A program made the translations under genes and the position numbers. Positions 17,954-27,517 of a stretch of 47,243 nucleotides of DNA are shown piece after piece. The stretch covers positions 1 through 47,243 of the forward strand of contig CAZPZZ010000014.1 in NCBI GenBank assembly GCA_964591245.1, written 5' to 3'. Position 1 is the first letter of the stretch; each line of letters opens with the position of its first letter. Under the pieces are notes generated by a model, which did not search any database, was not told the origin of the DNA, and saw only the letters and a program-made list of their open reading frames with translations. This DNA comes from CAZPZZ01 sp964591245 (GTDB lineage: Bacteria; Acidobacteriota; Vicinamibacteria; Vicinamibacterales; UBA8438).

Positions 17954-20328
17954 GAGTGAGAATGCCCGTGAGAATAACATTGACGGCTCTGTTGCTCGCG
18001 CTGCTGGCTACGGTAGCGACGGCCCAGGCTGGCCCGATCCAGGGGCAGGTGGCGGCTGTGGACGATGGCTCTCCGCGTGAGGTGCTCGACCGCTACTGCG
18101 TTGCCTGCCACAACACCAGGCGACAGATCGGGGGATTGGCGCTTGACACCGTGGACCCGATGGCTGTCGAAGAGGCGCCGGCGCTATGGGAGAAAGTGGC
18201 GGCCAAACTGCGTGCGCGCATGATGCCACCGGCCCCGAGACCGCGTCCCGAGGAGGCGACCTACGTGGCCTTTGTGGCTCATCTTGAGTCGGCACTCGAC
18301 GACGCCGCTTCGGACAAGCCGAACCCCGGGCGCCCGGTTGCTCATCGGCTGAATCGTGCGGAGTACGTGAACGCCGTGCGGGAACTCGTCGGGCTGAACG
18401 TCGATGGGCGGGAGCTTTTACCTCCCGATGAGTCCGGTTATGGCTTCGACAACATTGCCGACGTGCTCTCGCTGTCGCCGGGATTGCTCGAGCGGTATTT
18501 GCTTGCGGCAGCCAAGATCAGTCGGCAGGCGATTGGCGACCCAACACTACGTCCGACTACAGTCACGTACAAGACATCGCCTTTACTTTCCCAGGATGCG
18601 CGTGTCAGCGATAATCTGCCATTCGGTTCACGCGGTGGGCTCGCCATTGACCATCACTTTTCTCTTGATGCCGAATACGTGATTCGAATCAGCCTACGTG
18701 GTCGGGCACGTTCACCTCACCGGCTTGAGATTCGCATGGATCGTGAAGAGGTGGCGGCCTTTACGCTCGGTGAGCGTCGGCCCCTCGAGGTGCGGTTGCC
18801 GGTGAAGGCTGGGCGACGCCTGGTCGGCGTGTCTTTTGCGAATACCGTGGACCAGTCACTAGCTATTGATGCGCGCCCGGCACCGCCGCCGATTACGAGC
18901 TTTGCCTACACCCTCTACCCCAACGATCCGGCGGTTGAGCGTGTCGAAATTCTTGGTCCTTTCAACGGTTCCGTACCGGCGGCGACGGAGGCTCGACGCC
19001 GCATCTTCATCTGCACGCCGGTAACTGACGACGTGGCCGAGGAGCGAGGCTGTGCCAGGGAAATCATCACCCGGCTGACGACGGTCGCGTATCGACGTGG
19101 GGTTGACGGGCGCGAGATTGATCAACTGCTGGTCGCTTATGATGCCGGACGCGAGGATGGTGGCGGGTTCGAGGACGGCATCCGGTGGGCACTCGAGGCA
19201 ATCCTTGTGTCGCCACAATTCCTGTTCCGCATCGAAGAAGAGCCGGCCGACGCCGAGCCGGGGTTGCCGTATCGGGTCAGCGATCTTGATCTGGCCTCTC
19301 GGCTGTCGTTCTTCCTGTGGAGTAGTGTGCCAGATGAGGAATTACGGGATCTGGCCGTCCGGGGCGAATTGGCTCGACCGAGCGTGCTCGAGGAGCAGAC
19401 GCGACGGATGCTGGCTGATCCGCGTGCGAGTGCCTTGGTGGCGAACTTTGCCGGGCAGTGGCTCTACCTTCGGAATGTGCCGTCTGTTGCGCCAAATGCG
19501 ACCGAGTTTCCAGAGTTTGATGACAACTTGCGGCATGCGTTTCGTCGCGAGACCGAGCTGTTTTTTCAGAGTCAACTTCGAGGGGATCGGAGTGTTCGTG
19601 AACTACTCGATGCTGACCACACGTTTGTCAATGAACGGTTGGCCAGGCATTACGGGATCCCGAGGGTTTACGGGAATCACTTTCGCCGCGTCCAGTGGCC
19701 TGATGATCGGCGGGCGGGATTGCTCGGGCAGGGGAGTCTCTTGACCGTGACCTCCTATCCGCATCGTACGTCACCAGTGCTACGGGGGAAGTGGCTTTTG
19801 GAGAATTTGCTTGGGGCACCTCCACCTCCGCCGCCGCCCGATGTGCCTGCGTTGGAAGAGGTTCCCGATGGTGTGCGTCCGGCCGGTATGCGCGAACGGA
19901 TGGCACAACATCGTGCGAATCCCGTCTGCGCGAGCTGTCATGCGACGATCGACCCCCTTGGATTTGCGTTAGAGAATTTTGATGCTGTCGGTCACTGGCG
20001 CGCTAGCGACGGTCCCGACGCTCGACCGATTGACGCTTCCGGTACGTTGCCAGATGGGACGTCTTTCGCCGGTCCAGCCGAGTTTCGTGCGGCGTTGCTC
20101 GCGGATCCGTGGGCGGGTGAATTTACGCGAACCGTGACGGAAAAGCTGCTCACGTATGCACTCGGACGAGGCCTTGAGTTCTATGATGCCCCGGCGGTAC
20201 GCCGTATTGTCCGGGAAGCAGGCCCCGAACATACTTGGTCGGCGCTTATTCGCGGCATTGTTCGGAGTGTCCCGTTCCAAATGCGTCGAGCCGCCGATGG
20301 CGGTGAGACAGTGGTGGAGGCCCCATGA
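17950..20328 (+). CDS. DUF1592-family protein with two haem c motifs, cassette 2
   Basis: A 792-residue exported protein with the same domain string as its paralogues: signal peptide (to about residue 26, 'TVATAQ'), CVACH at 50-54, DUF1587 ('HRLNRAEYVNAVRELVGL'), DUF1595 ('YRRGVDGREIDQLL'), DUF1592 ('SRLSFFLWSSVPDEEL'), DUF1588 with the Pro7 stretch and CASCH at 660-664, and DUF1585 ('EKLLTYALGRGLEFYD'). Two haems are expected; the substrate is unknown. The linker between DUF1587 and DUF1595 is shorter than in cassettes 3 and 4. The GTG at 17950 overlaps the ankyrin stop, but GTG 17956 and ATG 17962 also precede the signal peptide and the true start is open. It ends ATGA-coupled to the DUF1552 gene. 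Confidence 0.9.
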   Translation: MRVRMPVRITLTALLLALLATVATAQAGPIQGQVAAVDDGSPREVLDRYCVACHNTRRQIGGLALDTVDPMAVEEAPALWEKVAAKLRARMMPPAPRPRPEEATYVAFVAHLESALDDAASDKPNPGRPVAHRLNRAEYVNAVRELVGLNVDGRELLPPDESGYGFDNIADVLSLSPGLLERYLLAAAKISRQAIGDPTLRPTTVTYKTSPLLSQDARVSDNLPFGSRGGLAIDHHFSLDAEYVIRISLRGRARSPHRLEIRMDREEVAAFTLGERRPLEVRLPVKAGRRLVGVSFANTVDQSLAIDARPAPPPITSFAYTLYPNDPAVERVEILGPFNGSVPAATEARRRIFICTPVTDDVAEERGCAREIITRLTTVAYRRGVDGREIDQLLVAYDAGREDGGGFEDGIRWALEAILVSPQFLFRIEEEPADAEPGLPYRVSDLDLASRLSFFLWSSVPDEELRDLAVRGELARPSVLEEQTRRMLADPRASALVANFAGQWLYLRNVPSVAPNATEFPEFDDNLRHAFRRETELFFQSQLRGDRSVRELLDADHTFVNERLARHYGIPRVYGNHFRRVQWPDDRRAGLLGQGSLLTVTSYPHRTSPVLRGKWLLENLLGAPPPPPPPDVPALEEVPDGVRPAGMRERMAQHRANPVCASCHATIDPLGFALENFDAVGHWRASDGPDARPIDASGTLPDGTSFAGPAEFRAALLADPWAGEFTRTVTEKLLTYALGRGLEFYDAPAVRRIVREAGPEHTWSALIRGIVRSVPFQMRRAADGGETVVEAP

Positions 20329-21680
20329 TCGTCACCAAACGTTATCTTCCTCGACGCACCGTGTTGCGCGGATTGGGCGCGACCGTGGCCCTACCGCTCC
20401 TTGATGGAATGGTGCCGGCGCTCTCGCCGCTGCGCGCGACTGCCGCGCAGCCGGTGCGTCGTCTGGGGGCTTTCTATGTTCCCAATGGGGTGGAGATGCG
20501 GGCCTGGACACCAGCAGGTGAGGAAGCGGCGCTTGAATTATCGCCAATCCTCGAGCCGCTGGCTCCCGTCCGCGATCAGGTATGCGTGCTCAGTGGATTG
20601 GCGGATAAGCCTGCAATTCCTCGTGACGGAGAAGGGACCGGCGATCACGCGCGCGCGTCGGCTACGTGGTTGACCGGCGTTCACGCCAGAAAGACGGAAG
20701 GTCCCGATATTCGTGCGGGCGTGTCGATGGATCAGATTGCGGCACAAGAACTGGGAAAGCTGACGCAGTTATCCTCTCTCGAACTGGCAATCGATTCGGT
20801 GGAGGTACTGGGCGCCTGCGATCAGGGGTACAGCTGTGCCTACGCAAATACGATTTCATGGCGGAACGCGACCACGCCGCTGCCGATGGAGAACAATCCG
20901 CGAGCCGTGTTCGAACGCCTGTTCGGTGCGGCCGACAGTACCGATGCGTTCACGAGGCTGGCCCGTCTGCGTCAGGATCGCAGCATCCTCGATTTCGTGA
21001 CAAACGAGGCCGCGAAACTGGAGCACCGTTTGGGCGCCGACGACCGGCTCAAGCTGACACAGTACTTGGATGCGGTTCGAGATGTCGAACGGCGGATCCA
21101 GCGGGCGGAAGAGCAGAGTGATCGCGAAGTGCCAGTGGTTGAGCAGCCTATCGGGATCCCCGGAACGTTCGAGGAGCACGCTCGACTGATGTTCGATTTA
21201 CTCACGCTGGCCTATCAGACCGATCTGACCCGCGTTGGGACTTTCATGTTTGGCCGAGAAGTCAGTGGGCGTTCCTTCCCCGAGATTGGTGTGCCTGGCG
21301 GTCATCACGGGTATTCGCATCATCAGAACGATCCCGTGAACCTTGAAATGCTGGCGAAAATTAATACGCACCACATTCGCCAGTTCGGCTACTTCCTGGA
21401 GAAGCTTCGATCGACCCCTGATGGTGATGGCTCGCTCCTGGATCATTCGCTGTTTCTGTACGGAGCTGGAATCAGCGACGGAAATCTACATTTTCACCTT
21501 GATCTCCCGATCTTGCTCGCTGGTGGAAGTGCAGGCCACCTCAAGGGGGGGCGGCATCTCCGGTATTCAAGTGAGACGCCGTTGGCGAATCTCCATGTGG
21601 CGATGCTCGACAAGCTTGGCCTTCCGGTCGAACAGTTTGGCGACAGCACGGGTGGTCTTCCTTATCTGTCAGGCGTGTAA
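20325..21680 (+). CDS. DUF1552 (HXXSHH) Tat-exported protein, cassette 2
   Basis: A 451-residue protein closely similar along its whole length to the cassette 1 protein. The Tat signal ('LPRRTVLRGLG' then 'ATVALPLLDGMV') begins at residue 9. The family signature is H328-G-Y-S-H-H333, and the conserved C-x5-C pair is 'CDQGYSC'. The C-terminus ends in 'FGDSTGGLPYL', matching the 'GDSTG' ending of the other copies. Function is unknown. The start is fixed by the ATGA overlap with the DUF1592 stop (20325-20328). It is the last gene of this cassette and runs toward the ankyrin-cytochrome gene of cassette 3, 119 nt away; no terminator hairpin was recognised between them. Confidence 0.9.
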   Translation: MIVTKRYLPRRTVLRGLGATVALPLLDGMVPALSPLRATAAQPVRRLGAFYVPNGVEMRAWTPAGEEAALELSPILEPLAPVRDQVCVLSGLADKPAIPRDGEGTGDHARASATWLTGVHARKTEGPDIRAGVSMDQIAAQELGKLTQLSSLELAIDSVEVLGACDQGYSCAYANTISWRNATTPLPMENNPRAVFERLFGAADSTDAFTRLARLRQDRSILDFVTNEAAKLEHRLGADDRLKLTQYLDAVRDVERRIQRAEEQSDREVPVVEQPIGIPGTFEEHARLMFDLLTLAYQTDLTRVGTFMFGREVSGRSFPEIGVPGGHHGYSHHQNDPVNLEMLAKINTHHIRQFGYFLEKLRSTPDGDGSLLDHSLFLYGAGISDGNLHFHLDLPILLAGGSAGHLKGGRHLRYSSETPLANLHVAMLDKLGLPVEQFGDSTGGLPYLSGV

Positions 21681-21799
21681 GAACGCTCGGCCAGCGGGAC
21701 GGCCGCGAACTCTGGAACCTGTACGGCTGACTGTGACGAGCTGTCGCCCATGGTCCTGACAGCAGGGGCAGGAGAGGAGTATCTCGCCGACGAATCGGG

Positions 21800-23734
21800 T
21801 TACCGGAATTCCCTCAGGTAGCCGACAAGACGCCAGATATCTTCGTCGCTGAGTTGATTCTGGAAGGCAGGCATGATCACGTCCTCGCCGGCGGTAAACC
21901 CGTCGCGAATGGCGAGAAATACCTCTCCCTCGCTTCCCCCGTGTTGCCATACCGTATCCGTGAGGTTCGACGGAACTCGTCCATAGGCGGCCGTCGCCGC
22001 CGCTAGCCGGCCGTCGCCCCGTCCGGTGGTGCCATGACAGGCGGCGCACTGGTCCGCGTAGAGTGCTGCGACGATCGAATGGTCGTCCGCGGAGATGTTC
22101 GGCGGTAAAGGACTGGCGAGGGACTGGCCTTCCGGATGTCGATGGGGCCTTTGGGGATGTATCCTTTCGAGCTGTTCAAGAAGGAGGGCTGTACTTGCAC
22201 GTGTCTCGCGGTCACCGGCGATTCCGTCGGAGTAGACCGCAAGTGCGAGCGGAGTTTGCCCACGGTCATTGAGAACGCGAGTGTCAGCCCCCCCTGTGAC
22301 CAGATGCTGGATAACCGTATCCATGCCATGCGAAGCCGCAGCGTGTAGTGCGGTGTTTCCGGATTGGTCGACGGCGTGAATATCGGCTCCGAGTTCCAGG
22401 GCGGTCTGGACAGTGGCAAGCGCGCGCCGTTCTTCGTCCACTGGAATTTCCGAGCCGCGTGCGGCCGATTCAACGGGATTGTAGGATGAGAAGTCTCGCC
22501 GATCTTTGATGAAGGCGCTGCCCCCTCCTCGACTGTAGCCGAGACCAGAAGCGGCCATCAGCGGGGTTGTTCCGTCCCGGCTGGGGCGATAAGTGTTCGC
22601 ACCGCCAGCAGCCAGTACTTTCATCATCTCGACTTCAAGGAATTTCGCGGCAAGCCAGTAGGGTGTCGCTCCAATCCACCGAGCCATGAGGGCGAAATCG
22701 TGGCTCCAACGGCGTACCGGTGTCCCTTTGTCGAGAGGTATGTTTGGTTGCGCTCCATGAGCCAACAGTGTCCGGACGAGGGGCAGCCCCGCCGTTGGAT
22801 CATCGGTGATGACCCTGCGGTCGCGAAGGGTTCCTCGCAGGACGGCTGCATGGAGTGCGGTGTATCCAAGGGGGGCGGCGTTTGGGTTGGCACCATGCTG
22901 AAGGAGCAGGTCGGCGACCGAGGCGTTCCCGCTGTGCGCGGCGATGATGAGAGCGGAATTTCCGTCCGCGGCCACGTCATTGACGTCGCCGCCAGCGGCG
23001 AGCAGCACGCGTGCGGTCTCACGGTTCCCGGAACGCGCGGCGAAGAGCAAGGCCGTGTTGCCCCCTTGTGTGACCTCTTCAAGTGAGATGCCGCGTGAGG
23101 CAGATCCGGCGGAACGGCTGCCGCCCATGTTGAAGACGCGCGTCGTGACTCGCGATCGTGCGTGCAAGTCTGCGCCTCGGTCGAGTAGTGCGCTCACAAT
23201 CGTGGCATGACCCCGTGCGGCGGCCCACATCAGGGCAGTCTGATTACGTGTGTTTTCCGACAGATTCACCGGCGCCTGTGCGTCCAGTAGGGCGACGACG
23301 CCCTGGAGACTGCCAGATCTGGCAGAGAGCATCAAGGCGGTTTCATTCCCCGGCGACGCGGTGTCGGCAGGTGACCCTGCGGCCAGAAGTCGTTTTATGA
23401 GCGGGCCGTTGCCGGTCGCGCTGGCCATCAGCAACGGCGTGATATCGAGGTCGTTCGCCACGGTTACGTCAGCACCGGCTTCGATGAGTACGTTGGTGAG
23501 GGATTCGTTTTCCCAGTGTATGGCCCAGTGAAGGGCAGTGGCGCCATCCGGTTGCGTGGCGCTCGGATCGACGCCTTGTTCAAGCAGGTGACGTACGGCC
23601 TCCACGTCCTGATTTCGAGCCGCCTCTATGAGTGGCGGGACGAGTCCTTGCGCACGTATCGTCGCGAACCCGCCCAACAGGGTCAGGGCTAGGACGAGGA
23701 GACGTATAAGAAGAGGTGGGTGGATTCGCGTCAT
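21800..23734 (-). CDS. Exported ankyrin-repeat protein fused to cytochrome c, cassette 3
   Basis: A 644-residue exported protein. A signal peptide (residues 1-29) is followed by about twelve ankyrin repeats (30-530), with a Ser/Gly/Arg-rich linker after the 'ALMWAAARGHATIV' repeat and the shared distal block ('GATPYWLAAK', 'MAASGLG', insertion, 'TALHAAASHGMDTVIQHL'). Residues 548-644 form a class I cytochrome c domain: CAACH at 563-567 and the probable axial Met621 in 'IMPAF', ending 'DEDIWRLVGYLREF' as in short-chain c6/cbb3-type domains. None of the other three ankyrin proteins has this domain. It starts 24 nt after the DUF1552 gene, closing cassette 3, and the fusion links ankyrin and haem electron transfer physically. 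Confidence 0.88.
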   Translation of the reverse strand: MTRIHPPLLIRLLVLALTLLGGFATIRAQGLVPPLIEAARNQDVEAVRHLLEQGVDPSATQPDGATALHWAIHWENESLTNVLIEAGADVTVANDLDITPLLMASATGNGPLIKRLLAAGSPADTASPGNETALMLSARSGSLQGVVALLDAQAPVNLSENTRNQTALMWAAARGHATIVSALLDRGADLHARSRVTTRVFNMGGSRSAGSASRGISLEEVTQGGNTALLFAARSGNRETARVLLAAGGDVNDVAADGNSALIIAAHSGNASVADLLLQHGANPNAAPLGYTALHAAVLRGTLRDRRVITDDPTAGLPLVRTLLAHGAQPNIPLDKGTPVRRWSHDFALMARWIGATPYWLAAKFLEVEMMKVLAAGGANTYRPSRDGTTPLMAASGLGYSRGGGSAFIKDRRDFSSYNPVESAARGSEIPVDEERRALATVQTALELGADIHAVDQSGNTALHAAASHGMDTVIQHLVTGGADTRVLNDRGQTPLALAVYSDGIAGDRETRASTALLLEQLERIHPQRPHRHPEGQSLASPLPPNISADDHSIVAALYADQCAACHGTTGRGDGRLAAATAAYGRVPSNLTDTVWQHGGSEGEVFLAIRDGFTAGEDVIMPAFQNQLSDEDIWRLVGYLREFR

Positions 23735-23758
23735 GACCTCAATCTCGCGCTAGAAACC

Positions 23759-25102
23759 TTACAGCGGGAGTCTTCCCGTGCTGTCATGTATGTCTGTCCG
23801 GCGTACACCGAGCGTTTCAAGGACCGTGAGATGGAGGTTGGCCAGCGGCGGCTCGTCGTGGAAGCGCAGATGGCGCCCTCCCGTAATGCCCCCACCCCCT
23901 CCTCCGGCCAGAACCAGAGGGAGATTCCAGGGTTGATGGTCACCTTCGCTCATCCCGGCGCCGTAATAGAGGAGCACCTGGTCCAGTAACGAGCTTTCTC
24001 CATCTGGCGTTGAACGCAAGCGGTCGAGGTAATAGGCGAACTGCGACGCATGATAAGTATTGATCCGGACAAGCTGGTCAAGACTGGCGTCGCTGTGCTC
24101 GTGGGATAGGGGATGGTGTCCCCCTGGAGCGCCTATCTCCGGATAGGTCCGGCTACTGAATTCGCGTCCCACCATGAAGGTGATCACGCGCGTCAGGTCG
24201 CTTTGATAGGCCAATACTTGAAGGTCAAACATGAGCTGGGAATGCTCGGCAAAAGTCGCAGGTACACCAGGAGGCTGGTCAAATACAGGGAGTTCACGCT
24301 CACTCTGAGCCTCGGCTGCCTGGATGCGCCGTTCTACATCACGGACGGCGTCAAGGTATTCGGTGAGCTTTGCCGCATCGCTTGGTCCGAGCCCACGGCG
24401 TAGCGAGGCGACCTTGTCGTTGACGGAATCGAGTAGGCTCCGGTCCGTGGCGAATCGCTCGCGTCGGGCCTCCGGGTCGGTGGTGCCTCCATCGCCAAAC
24501 ATTCGTTCGAAGACGACGCGTGGGTTGTGTTCCATTGGCAACGGTGTTGTGGGACCGCGCCACGCGATGGTGTGGCTGTAGGTGCAGCTGTAGCCTCCGT
24601 CGCAGGTTCCAGCACCTTTGTCGCCAGATTCGAGCGAGAGTTCGAGTGATCCCAGTTGTGTGTCTTGTCCTAGTTCGCGGGCGATGAGTTGGTCGACGGA
24701 TGTGTCGGCGAGAAAGTCGTTCCCTTCCTGTCCGAATGGTCGCGGAATGGCGCCCGTCAGATATTTGGTGGCACAGCGGCCGTGCACCGCACCGCTCCTG
24801 GCGGTTTGTCCATTGACATTCTGGGTTAGTCCGGAGAGCACAAGCAGTTGATCACGGAACGGGGCCAATGGCTTGAGTATCGGGGAGAGTTCGTAATCGA
24901 GGCCATCCACGGCAGGTGTCCACTGGTCAATGACCACGCCGTTCGGGAGATAGACCACACCGAATCGCCGGACAGGCGCCGCGGCTGTCCGGCGCGTTGC
25001 GGTGAGCGCCGGCACCATTCCGTCGAGAAAGGGAAGTGCGAGCGTAGCACCGAGTCCACGGAGTACGGTCCGCCGGGGAAGTGCTTTCTTGGTGATGATC
25101 AT
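23759..25102 (-). CDS. DUF1552 (HXXSHE variant) Tat-exported protein, cassette 3
   Basis: A 447-residue member of the DUF1552 family with a Tat signal ('LPRRTVLRGLGATLALPFLDGMV'-type start). The usual HXXSHH signature is altered: residues 330-335 read H-P-L-S-H-E, followed directly by His, so the last His is Glu. The C-x5-C pair ('CDGGYSC') and the 'DSTGRLPL' ending are kept. The ATG at 25102 is chosen because it overlaps the DUF1592 stop by ATGA (25099-25102) and starts 'MIITKKALPRR', the same pattern as its paralogues; an upstream start 21 codons earlier would disrupt the Tat signal. Function is unknown. Confidence 0.9.
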   Translation of the reverse strand: MIITKKALPRRTVLRGLGATLALPFLDGMVPALTATRRTAAAPVRRFGVVYLPNGVVIDQWTPAVDGLDYELSPILKPLAPFRDQLLVLSGLTQNVNGQTARSGAVHGRCATKYLTGAIPRPFGQEGNDFLADTSVDQLIARELGQDTQLGSLELSLESGDKGAGTCDGGYSCTYSHTIAWRGPTTPLPMEHNPRVVFERMFGDGGTTDPEARRERFATDRSLLDSVNDKVASLRRGLGPSDAAKLTEYLDAVRDVERRIQAAEAQSERELPVFDQPPGVPATFAEHSQLMFDLQVLAYQSDLTRVITFMVGREFSSRTYPEIGAPGGHHPLSHEHSDASLDQLVRINTYHASQFAYYLDRLRSTPDGESSLLDQVLLYYGAGMSEGDHQPWNLPLVLAGGGGGGITGGRHLRFHDEPPLANLHLTVLETLGVRRTDIHDSTGRLPL

Positions 25103-27461
25103 GATTCCGACCTTCGCATTTGGAACGGAACGCTGCGTACGATTCCCAGGATGAGCGATGACCACCGGTGGTCATCAGCGCTTGCCGTGCGTACGATCTG
25201 CCGTACGACGGGACGATCGAGGGGGTCCAGACCACGCCCGAGCGCATAGATGAGGAGTTTCTCGGTAATGGTCTCAATAACTTGATCGGCACGGCCGAGC
25301 AGTACGTTCCGAAGCCCGCCGGGACCAGTAAAGGTGGTCGTACCATCGGCGAGGACGGCCGAGGCGTCGATGAGGTTCCCGGCGTCGACGGTGCGCCATC
25401 GGCCGACGGCATCGAAATTCTCCAGCGCGAAGCCCAGCGGGTCCATTGGGGCGTGGCACGCCGCGCAGGCAGGGTTCTGGCGATGCAGGGCGAGGCGCTC
25501 GCGTACCGAACGCGGAGTACCTGTTTCGTTTTCCCCAGGTAAGGCCGGAACATCTGCTGGAGGAGGGGGCGGTGGTGTCCCGAGCATGTTCTCGAGCAGC
25601 CATTTGGCCCGTAGGACCGGAGATGTGCGGTTTCCGTAGGAGGTGACGGCCAGAATACTCCCGTGTCCGAGGAGTCCGCCACGCCGCTCGCCGTCCAGTG
25701 TGACGCGACGGAGTCGACTCCCCCGGATTCCCTGGATACCGTAATGCCTTGCGAGCCGTTCGTTCAGAAAGCTGTAGTCTGCGCGGAGAAGATCGAGGAC
25801 GCTTCGGTCTGCCTGCAGCTGGTCCCGGATGAACAGATTGGTCTCCTCTGCGAAGGCACGACGGAGGTTTTCGTCGAACTCTGGAAAGAGATTCGGATCG
25901 GGAACGAGGCCCGCGACGCTACGCAGAGAAAGCCATTGATTGGCGAAGTTGTCGACGAGTGCGGTTGATCGGGGGTCCGTAAGCAGCCGACGGACCTGCT
26001 GCTCCAGCACGAGGGGATCGCCTAGCTCGCCTCGTTCGGCGAGGCCGAGCAGTTCGTCATCCGGGATGCTGCTCCACAGAAAAAAAGAGAGCCGAGAGGC
26101 GAGTGCGAGATCATCGAGGCGATAGATCGCTCCCGGGCGTGTACCTACCGGATTTCGCTCGATCCGAAACAAGAACTCGGGGTCGATCAAGATCCGCTCG
26201 AGCGCAGCCTGGATGCCGCCTTCGAAGCCGCCGCGCGATTGTCCGGCTTCGACGAAAGGCACAAGCGTGTGAAGATCTTCCTCGGTCACGGGACGTCGAT
26301 ATGCCCGCCGCGTCAGCTGACTCAAGATGCGCCTCGTGCACGCCTCTTCGTCGGCGCGACCGGTGGGGCGACAGGTGAAGATCCGCCGTCGGCTCGGTGT
26401 CTCGCCTGGGCCGGTAGGGGTGAACGGGCCATCAATCGAGATGCTGCCGATGCCTGGACCTTCCGATTGTGAGGATGTGTCGGTTGTTTCCGTAACGGTC
26501 GCCCCGTATTCGCGCAGAGGGGGTTGTCGCACGCCCTCCAACTCCCAAGACTTCCCGACGAACGATACGCCAACGACTCGCATACCCGCCGTGGCCTGGA
26601 ACCGTATTTCAAGATCCGCGTCGGCCGATGTCCGGTAGTCGTCCCATGGCTGGGTTGGATAGTCACGTTCGCCGGCGGCGACGAAGGTACCAGAAAAGCT
26701 TACTGGCGCAGGTTTGCCTGGCTCGTTCCCGCCGATGGTAAAGCGGGCTAGCCGTGCACCGTCGAAACGGACGTCGAGGTCGTGGGGTTCATCGAGGTTG
26801 ACGATGTACTCGTAAACGCTGCGTGTGAGTCGGATGCGAAGCACATAGTCGCCGTCGAGCGGAAATTGGTGTCGGACGGCGAGTCCGCCCCGAGACCCGA
26901 AGGGGAGATCCTCGCTCATTCTGTCGTTTTGAATGAGGGTCGTGGGTACCGTGTACGTTCGTGAGGTAAAGCTCGCGGGAATTGTCGGGTCNNNNNNNNN
27001 NNNNNNNNNNNNNNNNNNNNNNNNNNNNNNNNNNNNNNNNNNNNNNNNNNNNNNNNNNNNNNNNNNNNNNNNNNNNNNNNNNNNNNNNNNNGAAGCCAGA
27101 GGCGCAATGCTTCAGACTGCGCCCCGTCCGGACGAGGACGACCAGCCGGGGGCATCATATCGCCACGAAGCTTGTGAACGACGCGCTCCCAGACATCAGG
27201 AGCGTCTCCGACATCGGTCAAGGGATATGCTGTGTCCTCAAGACTCAGACCGCCGGTGCGGAGACTGGTGCTGTGGCAGGTGATGCAGTAGCGGTCCAGA
27301 AGAGCCCGGTGGTTTTCGACTGTCGGGGGCGGCGGCGTCTGCGTGAACGTAGGTTCGGTCGGCGACCCGTACGGGGCGAGTGGCTCCGCTTGCGCGAGGC
27401 CGCCGCTGATGAATCCACACGCTGCCAGGACGATCGCGCCGGTAGATAGTCGTGTCGTCAT
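25099..27461 (-). CDS. DUF1592-family protein with two haem c motifs, cassette 3 (interrupted by gap)
   Basis: The N-terminal 123 codons give a signal peptide and CITCH at 59-63; a VLAAC sequence at 11-15 resembles a lipobox, so lipid anchoring is possible but unproven. After the gap the frame resumes at 'DPTIPASFTSRTYTV' and runs through DUF1595, DUF1592 and DUF1588 (poly-Pro, then CAACH) to DUF1585. Alignment by eye with cassette 1 places about 86 codons in the gap, including nearly all of DUF1587; the frames need a gap of 2 modulo 3, so the 100 N understate it by about 160 nt. The region after DUF1587 contains a longer linker with 'YEYIVNLDEPHDLDVRFDG'. ATG 27461 is preferred; TTG 27467 is possible. 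The gene is divergent from the Vgb-like gene. Confidence 0.86.
26992..27091. other. Scaffold gap (100 N)
   Basis: Exactly 100 unknown bases within the DUF1587 domain of the cassette 3 DUF1592 gene. Comparison with cassettes 1 and 2 suggests a true missing length near 260 nt. Confidence 0.99.
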
Positions 27462-27485
27462 GATCAAGTGCCTGCGAACCAGTCA

Positions 27486-27491
27486 ATCATA
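27486..27491 (-). promoter_or_regulatory. Candidate extended -10 promoter of cassette 3
   Basis: On the minus strand TATGAT (27491-27486) matches 5 of 6 bases of the -10 box and is preceded by TGG, the extended -10 pattern. No good -35 box lies at the usual spacing. The leader before the ATG at 27461 would be about 19 nt. Confidence 0.35.
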
Positions 27492-27517
27492 CCAACGTCC
27501 GCGCGGCGTGGGGGCAG

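Noticed and set aside
25099..27461. Two separate genes, or a frameshifted DUF1592 gene, in cassette 3
   Set aside because: The sequence just before the gap and just after it matches consecutive parts of the paralogues, with DUF1587 missing as expected for a gap.
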